From positions 37,842,676-37,906,675 of the forward strand of contig CM049311.1 in NCBI GenBank assembly GCA_026874595.1: a stretch of DNA of 64,000 nucleotides, given 5' to 3'. Made by a program: the position numbers and the translations under genes. Origin of the DNA: Sipunculus nudus (taxonomy: Eukaryota; Annelida; Sipuncula; Golfingiida; Sipunculidae). Of this stretch, positions 1 to 11,316 are shown piece by piece (position 1 is the first letter of the stretch; every line of letters starts with the position of its first letter). Below the pieces are notes generated by a model. The model was not told where the DNA came from. It made no database searches and was given only the letters and a program-made list of their open reading frames with translations.

Positions 1-608
1 GTTAAATTATAGTTTTACAAACGTTTATACTACTGAATTGAACCTCTGTATCGTCCTAATACACGCCCTGCCTGGGTTTGTCTCGCCGGGCTACGTCTCA
101 ACGGGCGATGCTGTGGTTCTCTGAGCGGCGCGTCTCAGTGAGCCGCGTCGTAACGAGCAGTGAAAACAGCCATACGTCCTATCGAGATGCGTCGCACTGA
201 GATGACACCGCCGGTAGTGATACATGTATTTGCTGAATCAAGAGGGACATGGATTGAGACTAAGAATGTCTCTCCACATGACAGCCATTCAAATTTGTGG
301 CATCAGAGATATTGTTAGAGTATGCCAAAATATTGTAAGATGCACAGACAAAACTAAAAAATTATAGCAGGGGGAATCATCAGTCATGTGTACAAGAAAG
401 TTCTACAAGATACAGCTATCTAACATCTTTGGCATTGTTAGGAATCAGACTCATCAAACTGATAATCATTTTGATAATTTCCCGTAAGACTTGCCCATTC
501 TCAGCAAACAGTTCTAATTCATATCATGATTTTGTCTGACAACTGATGCTTACATAAAACTACTGTTAAGGAGTTACACCTTTTATCAATACTGATTTAT
601 AACTTCAC

Positions 609-686
609 CTTTTCTGCTGCCTTAGGGCCTCCTCCTGTATAGAAGTCTGTCTTCCTGGCCAAGAAGCTGAATATAACATCAAGTAA
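609..686 (-). CDS. NUDC: NudC coding exon 2 (partial gene, continues past the left edge)
   Basis: On the minus strand this 78-bp exon starts after a TTTTTCAG acceptor and ends before a GTGAAG donor. It reads 26 in-frame codons, starting LLDVIFSFLARKTDFYTGG. This matches the family's N-terminal segment, where the conserved core is FFSFLRRKTDFF. The phase is 0 at both borders, so it joins exon 1 directly. NudC proteins are Hsp90 co-chaperones that act with the dynein/LIS1 machinery in nuclear migration, mitosis and cytokinesis. The p23-like CS domain, which carries most of the function, must lie in exons beyond position 1. I found no further exon in 1-608. Family membership is secure from the N-terminal motif; function is inferred from the family. 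Confidence 0.9.
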
Positions 687-1281
687 CTGAAAAAGAAGAG
701 TCTGCATGTGTGAAAGAAGTTCACAAACTGAAATTAAATTAATTTCCTAATTTTCATTGTGAAAGACCTAAACTTTTAGTTAACATATACACAATACTGA
801 CTGTTCCCACCCATGAATGATTTAGCCGTGTCCATGTGTGACTAAAGTTAGCATATAATTTATAAACACCAACATGTAGATTCCTAACCTGATTGTATCA
901 GACTCTACATTCAGCCCTGCCGTATAGAGTCATTGCCCATACAATATGAACTTTACTCCATCTGGTGGATCAATTGTGCTTATATTGAGATATCAATACT
1001 ACCTTACAGGCTTACAACTGTGAGTACAGCACATTACAGGATTATGCCATTTTTTACTATTACGCCAATTAATATGTTATGTGGTTTTGATAAAAATTAC
1101 ATTTAGACTTGAAAACTTATTATTAACAGGTTTCTGAACTTTATACTAAAGTATCTCTTCCTGAACTTGACTAATGAGGATAAGAAGCTGCCAGCAGTAA
1201 GTCACATTTACAATAAATTAGAACCCATAATCCATAGAATTATCATGGCAAGTTTTTAAACTGATGTTATTTACACTGTTA

Positions 1282-1520
1282 ATTAATGTCATGTAAAAAA
1301 ACAGGTTTTTTAAACATACTTTAAAAAATCTTGAAGTATGTGGGATTTCTGTTAAGTGATATCCATGAGTTCAACAAATAAACTTCATTAATGATATAAT
1401 GTATTAATGTCATGTAAAAAACAGGTTTTTTACACCCAGGTGTAAAAGGCTGTCATAAACCTAGATGTATGTGGGATTTCTGTTAAGATACCCATGAGTT
1501 CATCAATTAAACATTAATGA
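1282..1520. repeat. Tandem duplication, unit about 121 bp, two copies
   Basis: The block starting ATTAATGTCATGTAAAAAA recurs about 121 bp later. In both copies ACAGGTTTTTT follows, then GTATGTGGGATTTCTGTTAAG, CCATGAGTTCA and AATTAA/AATAAA. The copies differ by small indels, so the duplication is not very recent. It lies in NudC intron 1. Confidence 0.75.
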
Positions 1521-1903
1521 CCAAAGCCTTAGGATGTACATGATACTAGAGGCATGGGGATCATGTACTTATCATTTCAAAAGGCAATGGGGTACAGGCC
1601 TCATTAACAACTATTGTTTGGTCATGGTGTCCTTGAGTAAGCTGCCACTAGGCTTGTGTTGGGCATCTCTGTTTATTTAAGTACGGAACAGGGGATGGGT
1701 GGGGGGGGGGGGGGGGTTAATATGCCCCTGATTGTCAGCAAATGTCCATTATACCACAGGAGCCCAGTAAACAGGGATTCCTGGCAGCATTAATACAATG
1801 TCACTGGCTGTAAGGCTGTGATGCTGGCCTGTTGTCAACCCAACATTCTCCAGTGAAGATATGGTGAAGCTAATTGTGCAGGCCCAGCCTAATTTTATCA
1901 GAC

Positions 1904-2093
1904 TAGGCCCTGCCATGTATTGAGTCTGATAGCCATACAGTGAGAGGCCTTAGGATGTACATGATCCCAGATATATAAGCCTCAGACTACACATCACCCA
2001 ATGCTCTTCCAACTGACCTGTTGCATATACCATGGGTTATATTGTGGAAACTCTCACTGTATGGCTATCGGACTCAATATATGGCAGGGCCTA
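1904..2093. repeat. Inverted repeat (hairpin MITE-like)
   Basis: The left arm starts TAGGCCCTGCCATGTATTGA and the right arm ends ATATGGCAGGGCCTA. The pairing covers about 45 bp with few mismatches and includes the AGCCATACAGTGAGAG segment. The roughly 95-bp loop contains CCTTAGGATGTACATGAT, which also occurs near 1528. It has the form of a small foldback MITE, but no target duplication is clear. Confidence 0.6.
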
Positions 2094-2620
2094 ATAATAT
2101 TAACTCCAATTAAATCGGGCTAGTGTAGACCCTGAGTTTATCAAATATGCAGTGGACTTACTGACAGCATAAATTTCATCAGCTTCAATGGAGAAGATAT
2201 TTTCAAATTTTGGATATATATCCAAACTAATGTTAGAAACAGACTGGGAGCAAAGAAAGCTTTCAAGCTAGTGTTTTGCTATTGGGCTCTGAGAGAAGGC
2301 ACTGATATGGACTACTTAAAACACTATCAAGTATTCACTTACACAGTGCATATTATGACTGATTGTGTACAGGTCACGGTTTATAAGAAATTAGGTGTTG
2401 CACGTATAACATGATACACTATATGCATTAACCCTACTTAATATGTGAAAGGTTTCTGACAAACAAGTATGATCTGGAATATCTTTTTACAGTTTTTTAC
2501 ATTAATAACATTCTTTTTACAGTTTTCTATGTTAATAACAGTTTACTTACAGTTATACAGAACTTATATGTACAGGTTTTTTACACTGTAATGCAAACAC
2601 TTTTTTGTTTACAGTAAAAA

Positions 2621-4885
2621 AGTGCCCCGTGGGTCATGACGCTCAGCCCACTGATATGTTGACAATATGTCCTTGCACAGGAAACTAATTAAGATAATGT
2701 AGGTGGCGTCATTATTCATGCATATTTGCTTAAGTTCATCAAGACCCATTAGCACACCAAATTTGATGACAATCCAACCAGCCTTTCCTGAGGAACCTCG
2801 CAATTTGTGTGTATTTTTCATTACTTCTGGAATGCTCAAACATACCCAAAAACTCTGAGAATATAGGTCAAAGTGACCCAATTTCAGGTTTTGAGGGGAG
2901 AACTTTGGAGGAACTCTCAGGATGCCAAGTGAGAAGATTCTGGGTCCAATCATTATGATTTGTCCCCTACTTTGGTATCAAATTATCAAATATTCTGGGG
3001 TGTGCTTATAAGCCCCATTGCTCACAGAATATGGGTATTTCATGTTTCCAAGGAGACTTTTCATGGACCTCCCTGGATTTAAAGTTAGATGTTTCTAGGT
3101 CCAGTGGTTATAATTTGTCCCTGCCCTGTTAACAGACCACCGCATCTTTGAAGGTCTCAAAAATAGAGAGAAAATGCCAAAAATTGGAAAAAATCCTGGT
3201 GGCGCCACCAGTCTGCAAGAACTGATAACACTCCATGATGAATATGCATGCAAAGAATCATGGCAATCAATGCACAATTTGTTGAGATACTAGAGCTTTT
3301 GTATCAAATTTTATGTTATTCTTGTGGGGTCTACTGAGCCCCATAGCTCAGAGCATATTGGTAACAGAGACCTCATTTCAGGTTTCAACAGAGATATTTT
3401 TATTGACCTTCCAGCATTTCAAGATAGAAGATTCTAGGTCTAATGGCTAATTTTTTTGCCCTGTTAACAGATGACTGCATCTTTTAAAGTCTCAAAAATA
3501 GAAAAAAATCATTAAAAAATTGAAAAAATACACCAGTCAGCAGAAATTGATGAAACATTCCATGATGAATATGCATGCAGAGAATCATGGCAATCAATGA
3601 ACCATTTGTTGAGATACTACAGCTTTTGTATCAATTTTTTAGTTGTTCTATGGGGTACTTCAAAGCACTATAGCTCGAAGAATGTGGGTAACAGAGACCT
3701 AATTCCAGGTTTCAAAGAAGACTTTTAATGGGCCTCCCTGCATGTCAAGACACAAGTTTCTAGGTCCAGTGGTTACATAATGTGCCCTATTAACAGATGA
3801 CCCCATCTTAAGGTCTCAAAAATAGAGAAAAAAAAAATTGTAAAAATTGAAAAAAATACAGGTGGCGCCACCAGTCTGCAGAAAGTGATGAAACATTCCA
3901 TGACCAATATCCATGCAAAAACTTATGGTTATCAATGCATTAGTTGTTCAGATCCTGGAGCTTTTGTTTCAAATTTTCCATTATTCTGGGGGGTACTTCG
4001 GAGCACCATAGCTCGAAGAATATGGGTAACAGTGACCTTATTACAGGTTTCCACAGTGACTTTTAATGGGCCTTCCTGCATGTTAAGACAGAAGATTCAA
4101 AGTCCAGTGGTTACATTATGTGCCCTGTTTACATATGACATCTTTAAAGGTCTCAAAAATAGAGAAAAAAATTGTAAAAAATCTAAAAAAATAAGGTGGC
4201 GCCACCAGTCTGCAGGAAGTGATGAAACATTCTATGACCAATATCAATGCAAAAAATCATGGTTATCAATGCATTAGTTGCTCAGATAATGGAGCTTTTG
4301 TTTCAAATTTTCAATTATTCTGGGGGGTACTTCGGAGCCCTATAGCTCGAAAAATATAGGTAACAGAGACCTATTTTTTTGTTTCCAAGGAGACTTTTTA
4401 TGGACCTCCCTGCATATTAAGAGAGAAGATTCTAGGTCAAGTTGTTATGATTTGTGCCTTGTGAACAGATGACCGCATCTTTTAAGGTCTCAAAAATAGA
4501 GAAAAAAATCGTAAAAAATAAAAAAAAATAAGGTAGCGCCACCAGTCTGCAGAAACTGATGAAACACTCCATGACCAATATCTATGCAAAGAATCATGAT
4601 GATCCATGCATTAGTTGTTCAGATACTCCAGCTTTTGTATCAAATTTTCCATTATTCTGGGGGGTAATTAGGAGCCCCATAGCTCGAAGAATATGGGTAA
4701 CAGAGACCTTATTCCAGGTTCTCAAGGAGAATTTTCATGGACCTACCTGGATGTCAAGTAAGAAGATTCCAGGTCCAGCGGTTACAATTTGTGCCCTATT
4801 AACAGACAGACTTCCGGACGGCCGCACGGATGACGGACAAAGGGTGATCGCTATAGCTCAGATGACTTACAGTCAGCTGAGCTAA
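2621..4885 (+). mobile_element. Helitron/HINE-like element, family A, 335-bp tandem core
   Basis: The left end carries GGGTCATGACGCTCAGCC and the right end carries an 8-bp perfect hairpin, TAGCTCAG (4854-4861) with CTGAGCTA (4877-4884), followed by A. The left GCTCAGCYGACTG is the reverse complement of the right CAGTCAGCTGAGC, a subterminal inverted repeat best seen in sister copies. The interior is a tandem array with a period of about 335 bp. Each monomer holds GGTGGCGCCACC or a degenerate form, at 3198, about 3530, 3861, 4195 and 4532. Subterminal inverted repeats, a tandem core and a 3' hairpin next to CTAA recall HINE/Helentron elements of bivalves. The class is inferred; no Rep/helicase gene is present. 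Confidence 0.6.
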
Positions 4886-5152
4886 AAAACAAACACAATC
4901 CCCCCCCCCCCCTCGTCTTTAATCAGAGTTCAGTTCGTGCGTTCCGTGGCCTATCTGGGTCTAATAAAGACACTGTAAAGCATTCAAAAAAACCTGGCAT
5001 ACATGACAGCTATTATCTAAAATATTATTGACACCCTCGACTCGAGAACGTTCCTGAAACTGAGACTGAGAGATGAGGGACGTTCCTGTTTTGTTTTGAT
5101 CTATCCGTTATTATTGGTTCGTGTACATTTGGGCTAAAGGCTCCAGCATTAC

Positions 5153-5227
5153 CTCTTGCACACCTCCCTCACACTGTTGTGCCATGCTTAACAGCATGCC
5201 ATCGAATCTTTCAGCGTCCCCAGCCAT
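5153..5227 (-). CDS. NUDC: NudC coding exon 1 (start codon)
   Basis: The minus strand reads 25 codons from an ATG at 5227 in a good context (GAAAATGG), beginning MAGDAERFDGMLLSMAQQ and ending GGVQE. A GTAATG donor follows at once. ERFDGMLL-MAQQ-EGGVQE is the signature start of animal nuclear migration protein NudC. Exon 1 plus exon 2 give the first 51 residues of a protein that is usually about 330-350 long. A Cys stands where the vertebrate protein has His in the MAQQ-EGG motif, a tolerable change. The start is fixed by the family's N-terminus. The 4.5-kb intron 1 (687-5152) holds a satellite-bearing transposable element. The promoter should lie above 5227, toward the divergent gene at 11261; no distinctive element was recognised there. 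Confidence 0.93.
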
Positions 5228-5802
5228 TTTCTCTCTTTCTTCCTTTATAAACTGTCACCTGTTTGACGTTTCCAGTTTAGACACATGCGTCGGTGGTTTC
5301 CCCACTTGTTCCCACAGGAAGTCTCGTCAACGAGATGAACATGAGACACAATATCGGCAGAAAAGGGGAATTATTGGAGAGTTTAACACAGCAGGGCGCA
5401 ACAAACCACACTAGCGACATCAGTAGGAGAAAAATTTCACCGAGAGTTTTGATCCGTTATTTTTTTTTCTTCAGATGATACTTTTACAAGATGTTTTACA
5501 TGATGTAGCAAACACTTTTTATCAATCTCAAATATTTTCATTCCCATTAACATCACTCTCATATTTTTTTTTATGAGGCAGAGCTTTATTATTTTTTTAA
5601 ATAACAAGTCCTACTTCATGCCTCAACTGACATTATAGACAGTTTCGTAGAAAATTCTCTATTAATTGGGTAAGACTTTGCAATATGATAATTCCATTAA
5701 TAAGAACTGTGTATATTTTTTATAAACTTTTATAATTGTTATATCGAATTTTGAAAAAAAAAAACTGATCATTTACATTATGATGACTACTTATATAGGA
5801 AT

Positions 5803-5922
5803 TACTCTTATCAAATAAAAGGTCAAACTTTGCTCCATCTGCATTCCCTCTGCATTCCCGCTACATGGATGAAGCGGGAACTTAGAGGAAGCAAAATTCG
5901 ACCTATTATTTAACAAGAGTAC
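5803..5922. mobile_element. Short MITE, family H
   Basis: Terminal inverted repeats start TACTCTTATCAAATAAAAGG on the left and, on the opposite strand at the right, TACTCTTGTTAAATAATAGG. They continue with GTCAAACTTTGCT against GTCGAATTTTGCT. Related elements are at 41324-41572 (both ends) and about 13440-13735 (left end only). There is no coding content. Confidence 0.6.
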
Positions 5923-6356
5923 TTAGGAATTAGGGTTTTCACACGTTATACCTGTATATATCATAAAATATGCCTATATTCTTTTTATTTTGTTCAAATA
6001 TATTAAATGGTGTAGAAAATATTTAAAACAGTTTCTAATCAGTGATATGTCATAAGAAAGCTGACAGTTCTACCATTCAAATATAAAACAAGGGTCAACA
6101 AGGATAGCTATGGATGAAGCGGGAACTTAGAGGAAGCAAAATTCGACCTATTATTTAACAAGAGTACTTAGGAATTAGGGTTTTCACACGTTATACCTGT
6201 ATATATATCATAAAATATGCCTATACTCTTTTTATTTTGCTCAAATATATTAAATGGTGTAGAAAATATTTAAAACAGTTTCTAATCAGTGATATGTCAT
6301 AAGAAAGCTGACAGTTCTACCATTCAAATATAAAACAAGGGTCAACAAGGATAGCT
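5865..6356. repeat. Recent tandem duplication, unit 245-247 bp
   Basis: Segment 5865-6109 is repeated almost exactly at 6110-6356. The only differences I see are an extra AT in a TATATAT run and single-base changes in a pyrimidine stretch. The first base of the unit lies inside the family H MITE, so the second copy carries only the MITE's right half. The near identity indicates a young local duplication. Confidence 0.9.
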
Positions 6357-7491
6357 TTTTTAAATGCAAGCGCTGTTTTTTTTTCTAGGTAACTATATAA
6401 GTCCAGCGGTCAGACACTTTAACAGTACATGAAAGATAGTACCTAAATTCTTTCTAACATTTGTTTCTTTTATGCTCCTATGTGGTATCAGATGAATAGC
6501 TTAACGTAACTTACAGTTCTTTAAACCTTGCAGCCTTAAAAACTTCAGACTGGAAATCTATGACAGTAGAGCCAGAAGATTGGAACACAAAAATAAGTCA
6601 ATCAAAACTCCCATGTATTAATTCTTTACTTCTTCTCTCATTTTACAGCGATGTAAAAATGAAATTAATGATGAGTATGTTGTAAGACTGACCCATGATA
6701 AATAAAAGAGTCAAAGAACGGGATTTTATTGTTTTTTGTTACTGACAGACCTCTTAACAATAAATTCTCAGTCGTAAGCAGCTTATAGCAACACTGGACA
6801 ATATACTTTTATTAATTAATTTGATTTTTAACTGTGTAACTATTTTAACGGCTGAAGCAGGTCTATTTTTTTATTCATAATTTACAAAACACTTTAAAAG
6901 GCATACCGGTACATTTTTTTTGCTGCATCAAACGTTTCCCGAGAGTCCATGCCCTGAAATGCGTATCTGCTGCGCACATCTGCGACATGCAGCCACAGCC
7001 TGAGATATTAATATTATAATTTTACAATATTTGTGTCAGGGGTGACTGACGAAGCCTTATTACGTTAAAGATATCACGGTGTAACTGATGTAGTCATTAT
7101 TACGGTGCATGTGACAGGTTGTCACAACGGATGTATTTCTGTAATGATACAGGCTGGGACGAAGAATCTAACTGTATAATGTTACTGTGTATTTTGACAT
7201 GTTATACTCATGTTATTAGTCCCGCTGTGACGGTTTATATCATTTCTAAGGTGGTCCAAGTTGATCCATTGGTGGCCAATGCAGATTGAGCGGTTTGCAT
7301 TGTTTTTGGTTCGGGCAAGGGGCGGTAAAGTCAAAAGCTTCGATGTGTTTTTTTTTTTTTTTTATTCTGCAATGTTAAATCATAATTGCAGTTGTCTCAC
7401 AAATTGTTCTGTATATTTGGTTAACCTTGTAATTTAAATAATGAGCATGCATGTGTCTTGTCTTAGAGCCAAAATGTTTAACCAACGTCAA

Positions 7492-7914
7492 TTGGCAGCG
7501 AGTCAGTCAAAGTATTTTGTTGCGTTTTTCCAGGTATGTGTATTTTTTTTCTGTTAGTTTAGATATTATATGCAGTGAGATGCAATATATATATATAGTT
7601 TCTGTAACGTAGGATTATTACAACTGTCTAAATTAACATTTGTATGATAACATTGTATTAATAGTCTTTTCTTTATTATGACGCTGGATAGATATTTTGA
7701 CCAGTTATCTTCGCATAGACTGGTGTATAGAATAAATACGCTGAGTATAAGATAATCAAACGTCGTTATTAATTGTATAATTGTCAGCAACTAATGTTCA
7801 TGCTGAATTCTACATTTAATAAGGCGCTGACTTTCTGTATGTATCATATGTATACAGTATTTTGTGACTTGGCAGCGAGTCAGTCAACGTTTTATGTTGC
7901 GTTTTTCCAGGTAT
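7492..7914. repeat. Pair of 46-bp direct repeats 377 bp apart
   Basis: TTGGCAGCGAGTCAGTCAA at 7492 and 7869 is followed in both copies by a variable few bases, then TGTTGCGTTTTTCCAGGTATG. They could be remnants of short terminal repeats or a local duplication. Each ends in TTTTTCCAG|GTATG, a juxtaposed acceptor and donor form. Confidence 0.6.
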
Positions 7915-8947
7915 GGCAATAAAGACAGTTCCACCACCGTGTTATTGTATACGCTCCCGAGGCAGAGGAAATCTTGCGCTTCTAACGACCACTGATATAT
8001 AGGTGATTGGCCTTATGGGTAAAGCTCTGTGTAAAGAGCGTAGTTGTTGTATAGTGCAGCCCGACACCCTCTATAACACCGCTACCAGTACATGTACGAC
8101 CGGTAGGATTCATATAAATATATATTACTAATGGGGCTATATATGTGTATTTAAATATTTAACTGATTTATGTTTTATATTCTCTAATATCTCTATAGGC
8201 ATTCATATATTCCAGATTAACCTCATCCCATCTGGTTTTGCTCAGTTACAGAAAATTGGCCTTTTAAAGGCCAGTCTGTTGGGACTTTAGACAGAGATGT
8301 AAATCATTTGAGAACATTATCTTCTTCGAATGCTCGTCGCCTTTGAAAAGCTCATTCTATCGATATGATGGTATTAATTTCAGTCCCTCCGGTATATAGC
8401 AATGATTGGACAGTTTGTCTCTAGCATTTGATACCTTTCTTCAGTGATAGAGAAAGGTTAATGAAACTAAAAAAATCACCGAGTTCAAAGTATTAATATA
8501 AAAGGTCATTATATACAGGGTAATTCAGTAGATATGTAATGAGTTTGTGAGTTTATGAGTCCCAACACCAACTTTACAGGAACAACAAGCTCATTCCCCT
8601 CAAATAGTAATCATGCAGGTAATATATATCTAGGTGAAAACCATTTACCCCTGAAAATGACCTTCAATCCTCTCTTCCTTTCATTTTTTTCTAAAAACAT
8701 CAATATATTTTCTTGGGATTTTTATCTATTTTTTATATCATTTAAAAGTATATTCTGAATCTGCTTTAGAGATGCTGGAATAAACTGTTTTTATAATTAT
8801 AAAAAAAATAAAATTCTTATAAATTCAACAAACAAAACAAAATTCCTATTTAATTAATTGTAGAGATCTTTTTAATTTTAAGAAAATTTATGTTTCAAGG
8901 GGTTAAAAAGCAGCAAATTGCTCAGTGTAAAGGATAAACTGAAACAA

Positions 8948-10171
8948 GTGACCGGTGGGTCATGACGCTCAGCCGACTGACATGTTGATAATATGTCCTT
9001 GCACAGACAACCAATTCAGATAGGTGGCATCATTGTTCATGCATATTAGCTTAAGTTCATCAAGACCCATAAGCACAACAAATCTGATGACAATCCAACC
9101 AGCCTTTCATGAGGAATTATTTCTGGGTTGCTCAAACATACCCCAAAACTCTGAGAATATAGGTCACTGTGAGGAACTCTCAGGATGTCAAGTTAGAAGA
9201 TTCTCGGCCCCATGGTTATGATTTGTGCCCTACTTTGATATCAAATTTTCAATTATTCTGGGGGGTACTTCTGAGCCTCATAGCTCAGACAATATGGGTG
9301 ACAGAAACCTAATTTCAGGTTTCCAAGGAGACTTTTTATGGTCCTCCCAGCATGTCAAGAAAGAAGATTCCAGGGGGAGTCATCACGATTTGTGCCCTAT
9401 TATCAGATGACGGCATCTTTTAAGGTCTCAAAAATATTGGGAAAAATCGTATAAAATAAACAAATACAGGTGGCGCTACCAGTCTGCAGAAACTGATGAA
9501 ACACTCCTTGATCAATATCCATGCAAAGAATCATGGTGATCAATGCATTAGTTGTTCAGATATTTGAGCTTTTGTATAAAATTTTTCATTATTCTGGGGG
9601 GTACTTTGGAGCCCCATAGCTTTAAGGATATGGGTAACAGAGCCCTAATACCAGGTTTCCAAGAAGACTTTTCATGGACCTCCTTGGATGTAAAGTGAGA
9701 AGATTCCAGGTCCAGCGGTTACGATTTGTGCCCTGTTAACAGATGACAGCCACTTTTGAGGTCTCAAAAAAAAAGAGAAAAAAATCGTAAAAATTCGAAA
9801 AAAAATATAGGTGGCGCCACCAGTCTGCAGAAACTGATGAAACACTCCAGGATCAATATCCATGCAAAGAATCATGGTGATCAATGCATTAGTTGTTCAG
9901 ATATCTGAGCTTTTGTATAAAATTTTTCATTATTCTGGGGGGTACTTCGGAGCCCCATAGCTTGAAGAATACAAGTAACAGAGACCTAATTTTAGGTTTC
10001 CAAGGAGATTTTTTATGGACCTCTCTGGATGTAAAGTCAGAAGATTCCAGGTCCAGTGGTTACGATTTGTGCCTTGTTAACGGACAGACGGCCGGACGGC
10101 GGGATGGCCGGACGGACGACGGACAAAGAGTGATCGCTATAGTTCAGATGACTTACAGTCAGCTGAGCTAA
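8948..10171 (+). mobile_element. Helitron/HINE-like element, family A, second copy
   Basis: It starts GTGACCGGTGGGTCATGACG and continues GCTCAGCCGACTGAC. It ends CAGTCAGCTGAGCTAA, so the 13-bp subterminal inverted repeat is readable. Core monomers carry GGTGGCGCTACC (9469) and GGTGGCGCCACC (9810), 341 bp apart. Just before the right hairpin is a GGACAGACGGCCGGACGGC stretch also present in the copy ending at 4885. The element is shorter than the first copy because it has fewer monomers. Reading frames inside it are satellite shadows. Confidence 0.6.
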
Positions 10172-11070
10172 AAAAGTCTGGTCATACTCGGAGACCAGTC
10201 CTGCCACCTTAACCAACATCGCCTGGCTAAACGCGGTGTATCATGTCAGGTCATCTCATACAATTTGTAGTATGTTATCATAAATAGAAGATTAATGTAG
10301 ACTGCCTACGCTCTGAAACTTACATTGCTATAGTAAATTAGAATTACTGGGGGAAAATCTTTAGCCTTAAACAGCTTGTGTCACTTCCTACTCGTGTTAC
10401 TCCGCTTACTTTTACAATGGTCAGCTTCATATTTTCTACACCTGCAAAAATGCATTCAAATGTTAAAGTTCACCCTTTAGACATTAATGATTACTTATCT
10501 ATGACTACTGTTTTAAACAGGTCACATCTTATGACAGCAGTACCCAGCGTACCTAAAGGGGGAGGGGGAGGGGTGTTTAAAGGTACGTGGCATTTTAATG
10601 CGTTTTTTTTTTTCAACCAGGGGGACATACCATGTTATATCTCCCCACACACGCATTTTCAATTCATTAAATGACATTTTGCTATAAATATAAGCTCTAA
10701 TTTCAACCTGTAATTATTTGAGTTATTAACAATAATTTGTCGACTGTTGAGTTGTTACAAAGTTCATCAAATATAAATGAATTAGAGGTTTTCTAAGAGG
10801 AAATGACTTAAATATAAGGATGACTAGCTGATATTATGACGGATTCGCCCGTGCTACAAACTAATGGTACCACTTATTTTTCACCCTTTTTTTTACTTCA
10901 TTGTTGGTTTCTGAGGCGAGAATATTCCCTTTTTTCGATGTATATATACGCAAATAGCATAATATATATATATTTCTGTAGACTAATATATTTCTGCGGT
11001 ATTTTTAGTGTGTCAACATTTCTTCATTATATGAACATTTCTAAATTTGCCCGAATGACGCGGCCTTTTC

Positions 11071-11225
11071 ATTGGTCCATAAGAATGGACTCTTCAGTAT
11101 CAAAATATCAATATATAAAGTGTAGAGTGTGGGGTCGCTTTCGACGGCTACCCTTTCATTTTCTCCTAACCAAAACAATATTCCTCCAAAATGTAGCATA
11201 CACGCATGTCAAATACGCATGCGCT
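11071..11225 (+). promoter_or_regulatory. Probable promoter of the 11261 gene
   Basis: Upstream of the start codon, ATTGG (a reversed CCAAT box) lies at 11071-11075, and ACGCATGCGCT at 11215-11225 closely fits the palindromic NRF-1 motif. CpG density is locally higher than in the surrounding AT-rich DNA. Both motifs are common in TATA-less housekeeping promoters. The match is by eye only. Confidence 0.4.
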
Positions 11226-11260
11226 GTCTCCAATGAAGCCGTGTTTGGCAGGTGGCCAGA

Positions 11261-11316
11261 ATGTCCGAGTGGGTGAATGGGGAATTCGTAGTTCGTGGCA
11301 GTAAACCACCGCTTGG
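11261..11316 (+). CDS. Exon 1 of the unrecognised gene (start codon)
   Basis: ATG in the context CCAGAATGTCC opens 18 codons and two further bases, read MSEWVNGEFVVRGSKPPLG, and stops at a strong donor GG|GTAAGT. The split Gly codon (GG|T) is completed by the first base of the exon at 23508. A CpG-rich promoter-like stretch lies directly upstream, which supports this as the first coding exon. Confidence 0.75.

Larger units (their letters stand above)
687..5152 (-). other. NudC intron 1
   Basis: This intron separates two phase-0 NudC exons and has GT-AG borders on the minus strand. It contains a tandem duplication (1282-1520), a hairpin repeat (1904-2093), a poly-G run near 1701-1716 and the 335-bp satellite element at 2621-4885. 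No other coding exon was seen; the apparent reading frames between 2.6 and 4.9 kb are satellite sequence. Confidence 0.8.
5228..11260. other. Intergenic region between head-to-head NudC and the 11261 gene
   Basis: This region should contain both promoters. It holds a MITE and a tandem duplication (5803-6356), a pair of 46-bp direct repeats (7492 and 7869), a second family A element (8948-10171) and a promoter-like segment just before 11261. No confident coding exon was seen. A frame at 8555-8617 ending in a GCAG|GTAATA donor is too weak to call. Confidence 0.6.

Noticed and set aside
1701-1716. Poly-G runs here and at 43460, 48901, 58771, 59824 and 60359 as G-quadruplex regulators
   Set aside because: They are single uninterrupted homopolymers whose length is prone to sequencing error. 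Nothing ties them to promoters.
2609-4885. Several apparent open frames of 60-130 codons on both strands
   Set aside because: They repeat in each 335-bp monomer of the satellite element and drift in frame between copies. They are repeat shadows, not genes.
8555-8617. Possible exon MSPNTNFTGTTSSFPSNSNH ending at GCAG|GTAATA
   Set aside because: Its phase does not fit the exon at 23508, and no partner exon or homology supports it.
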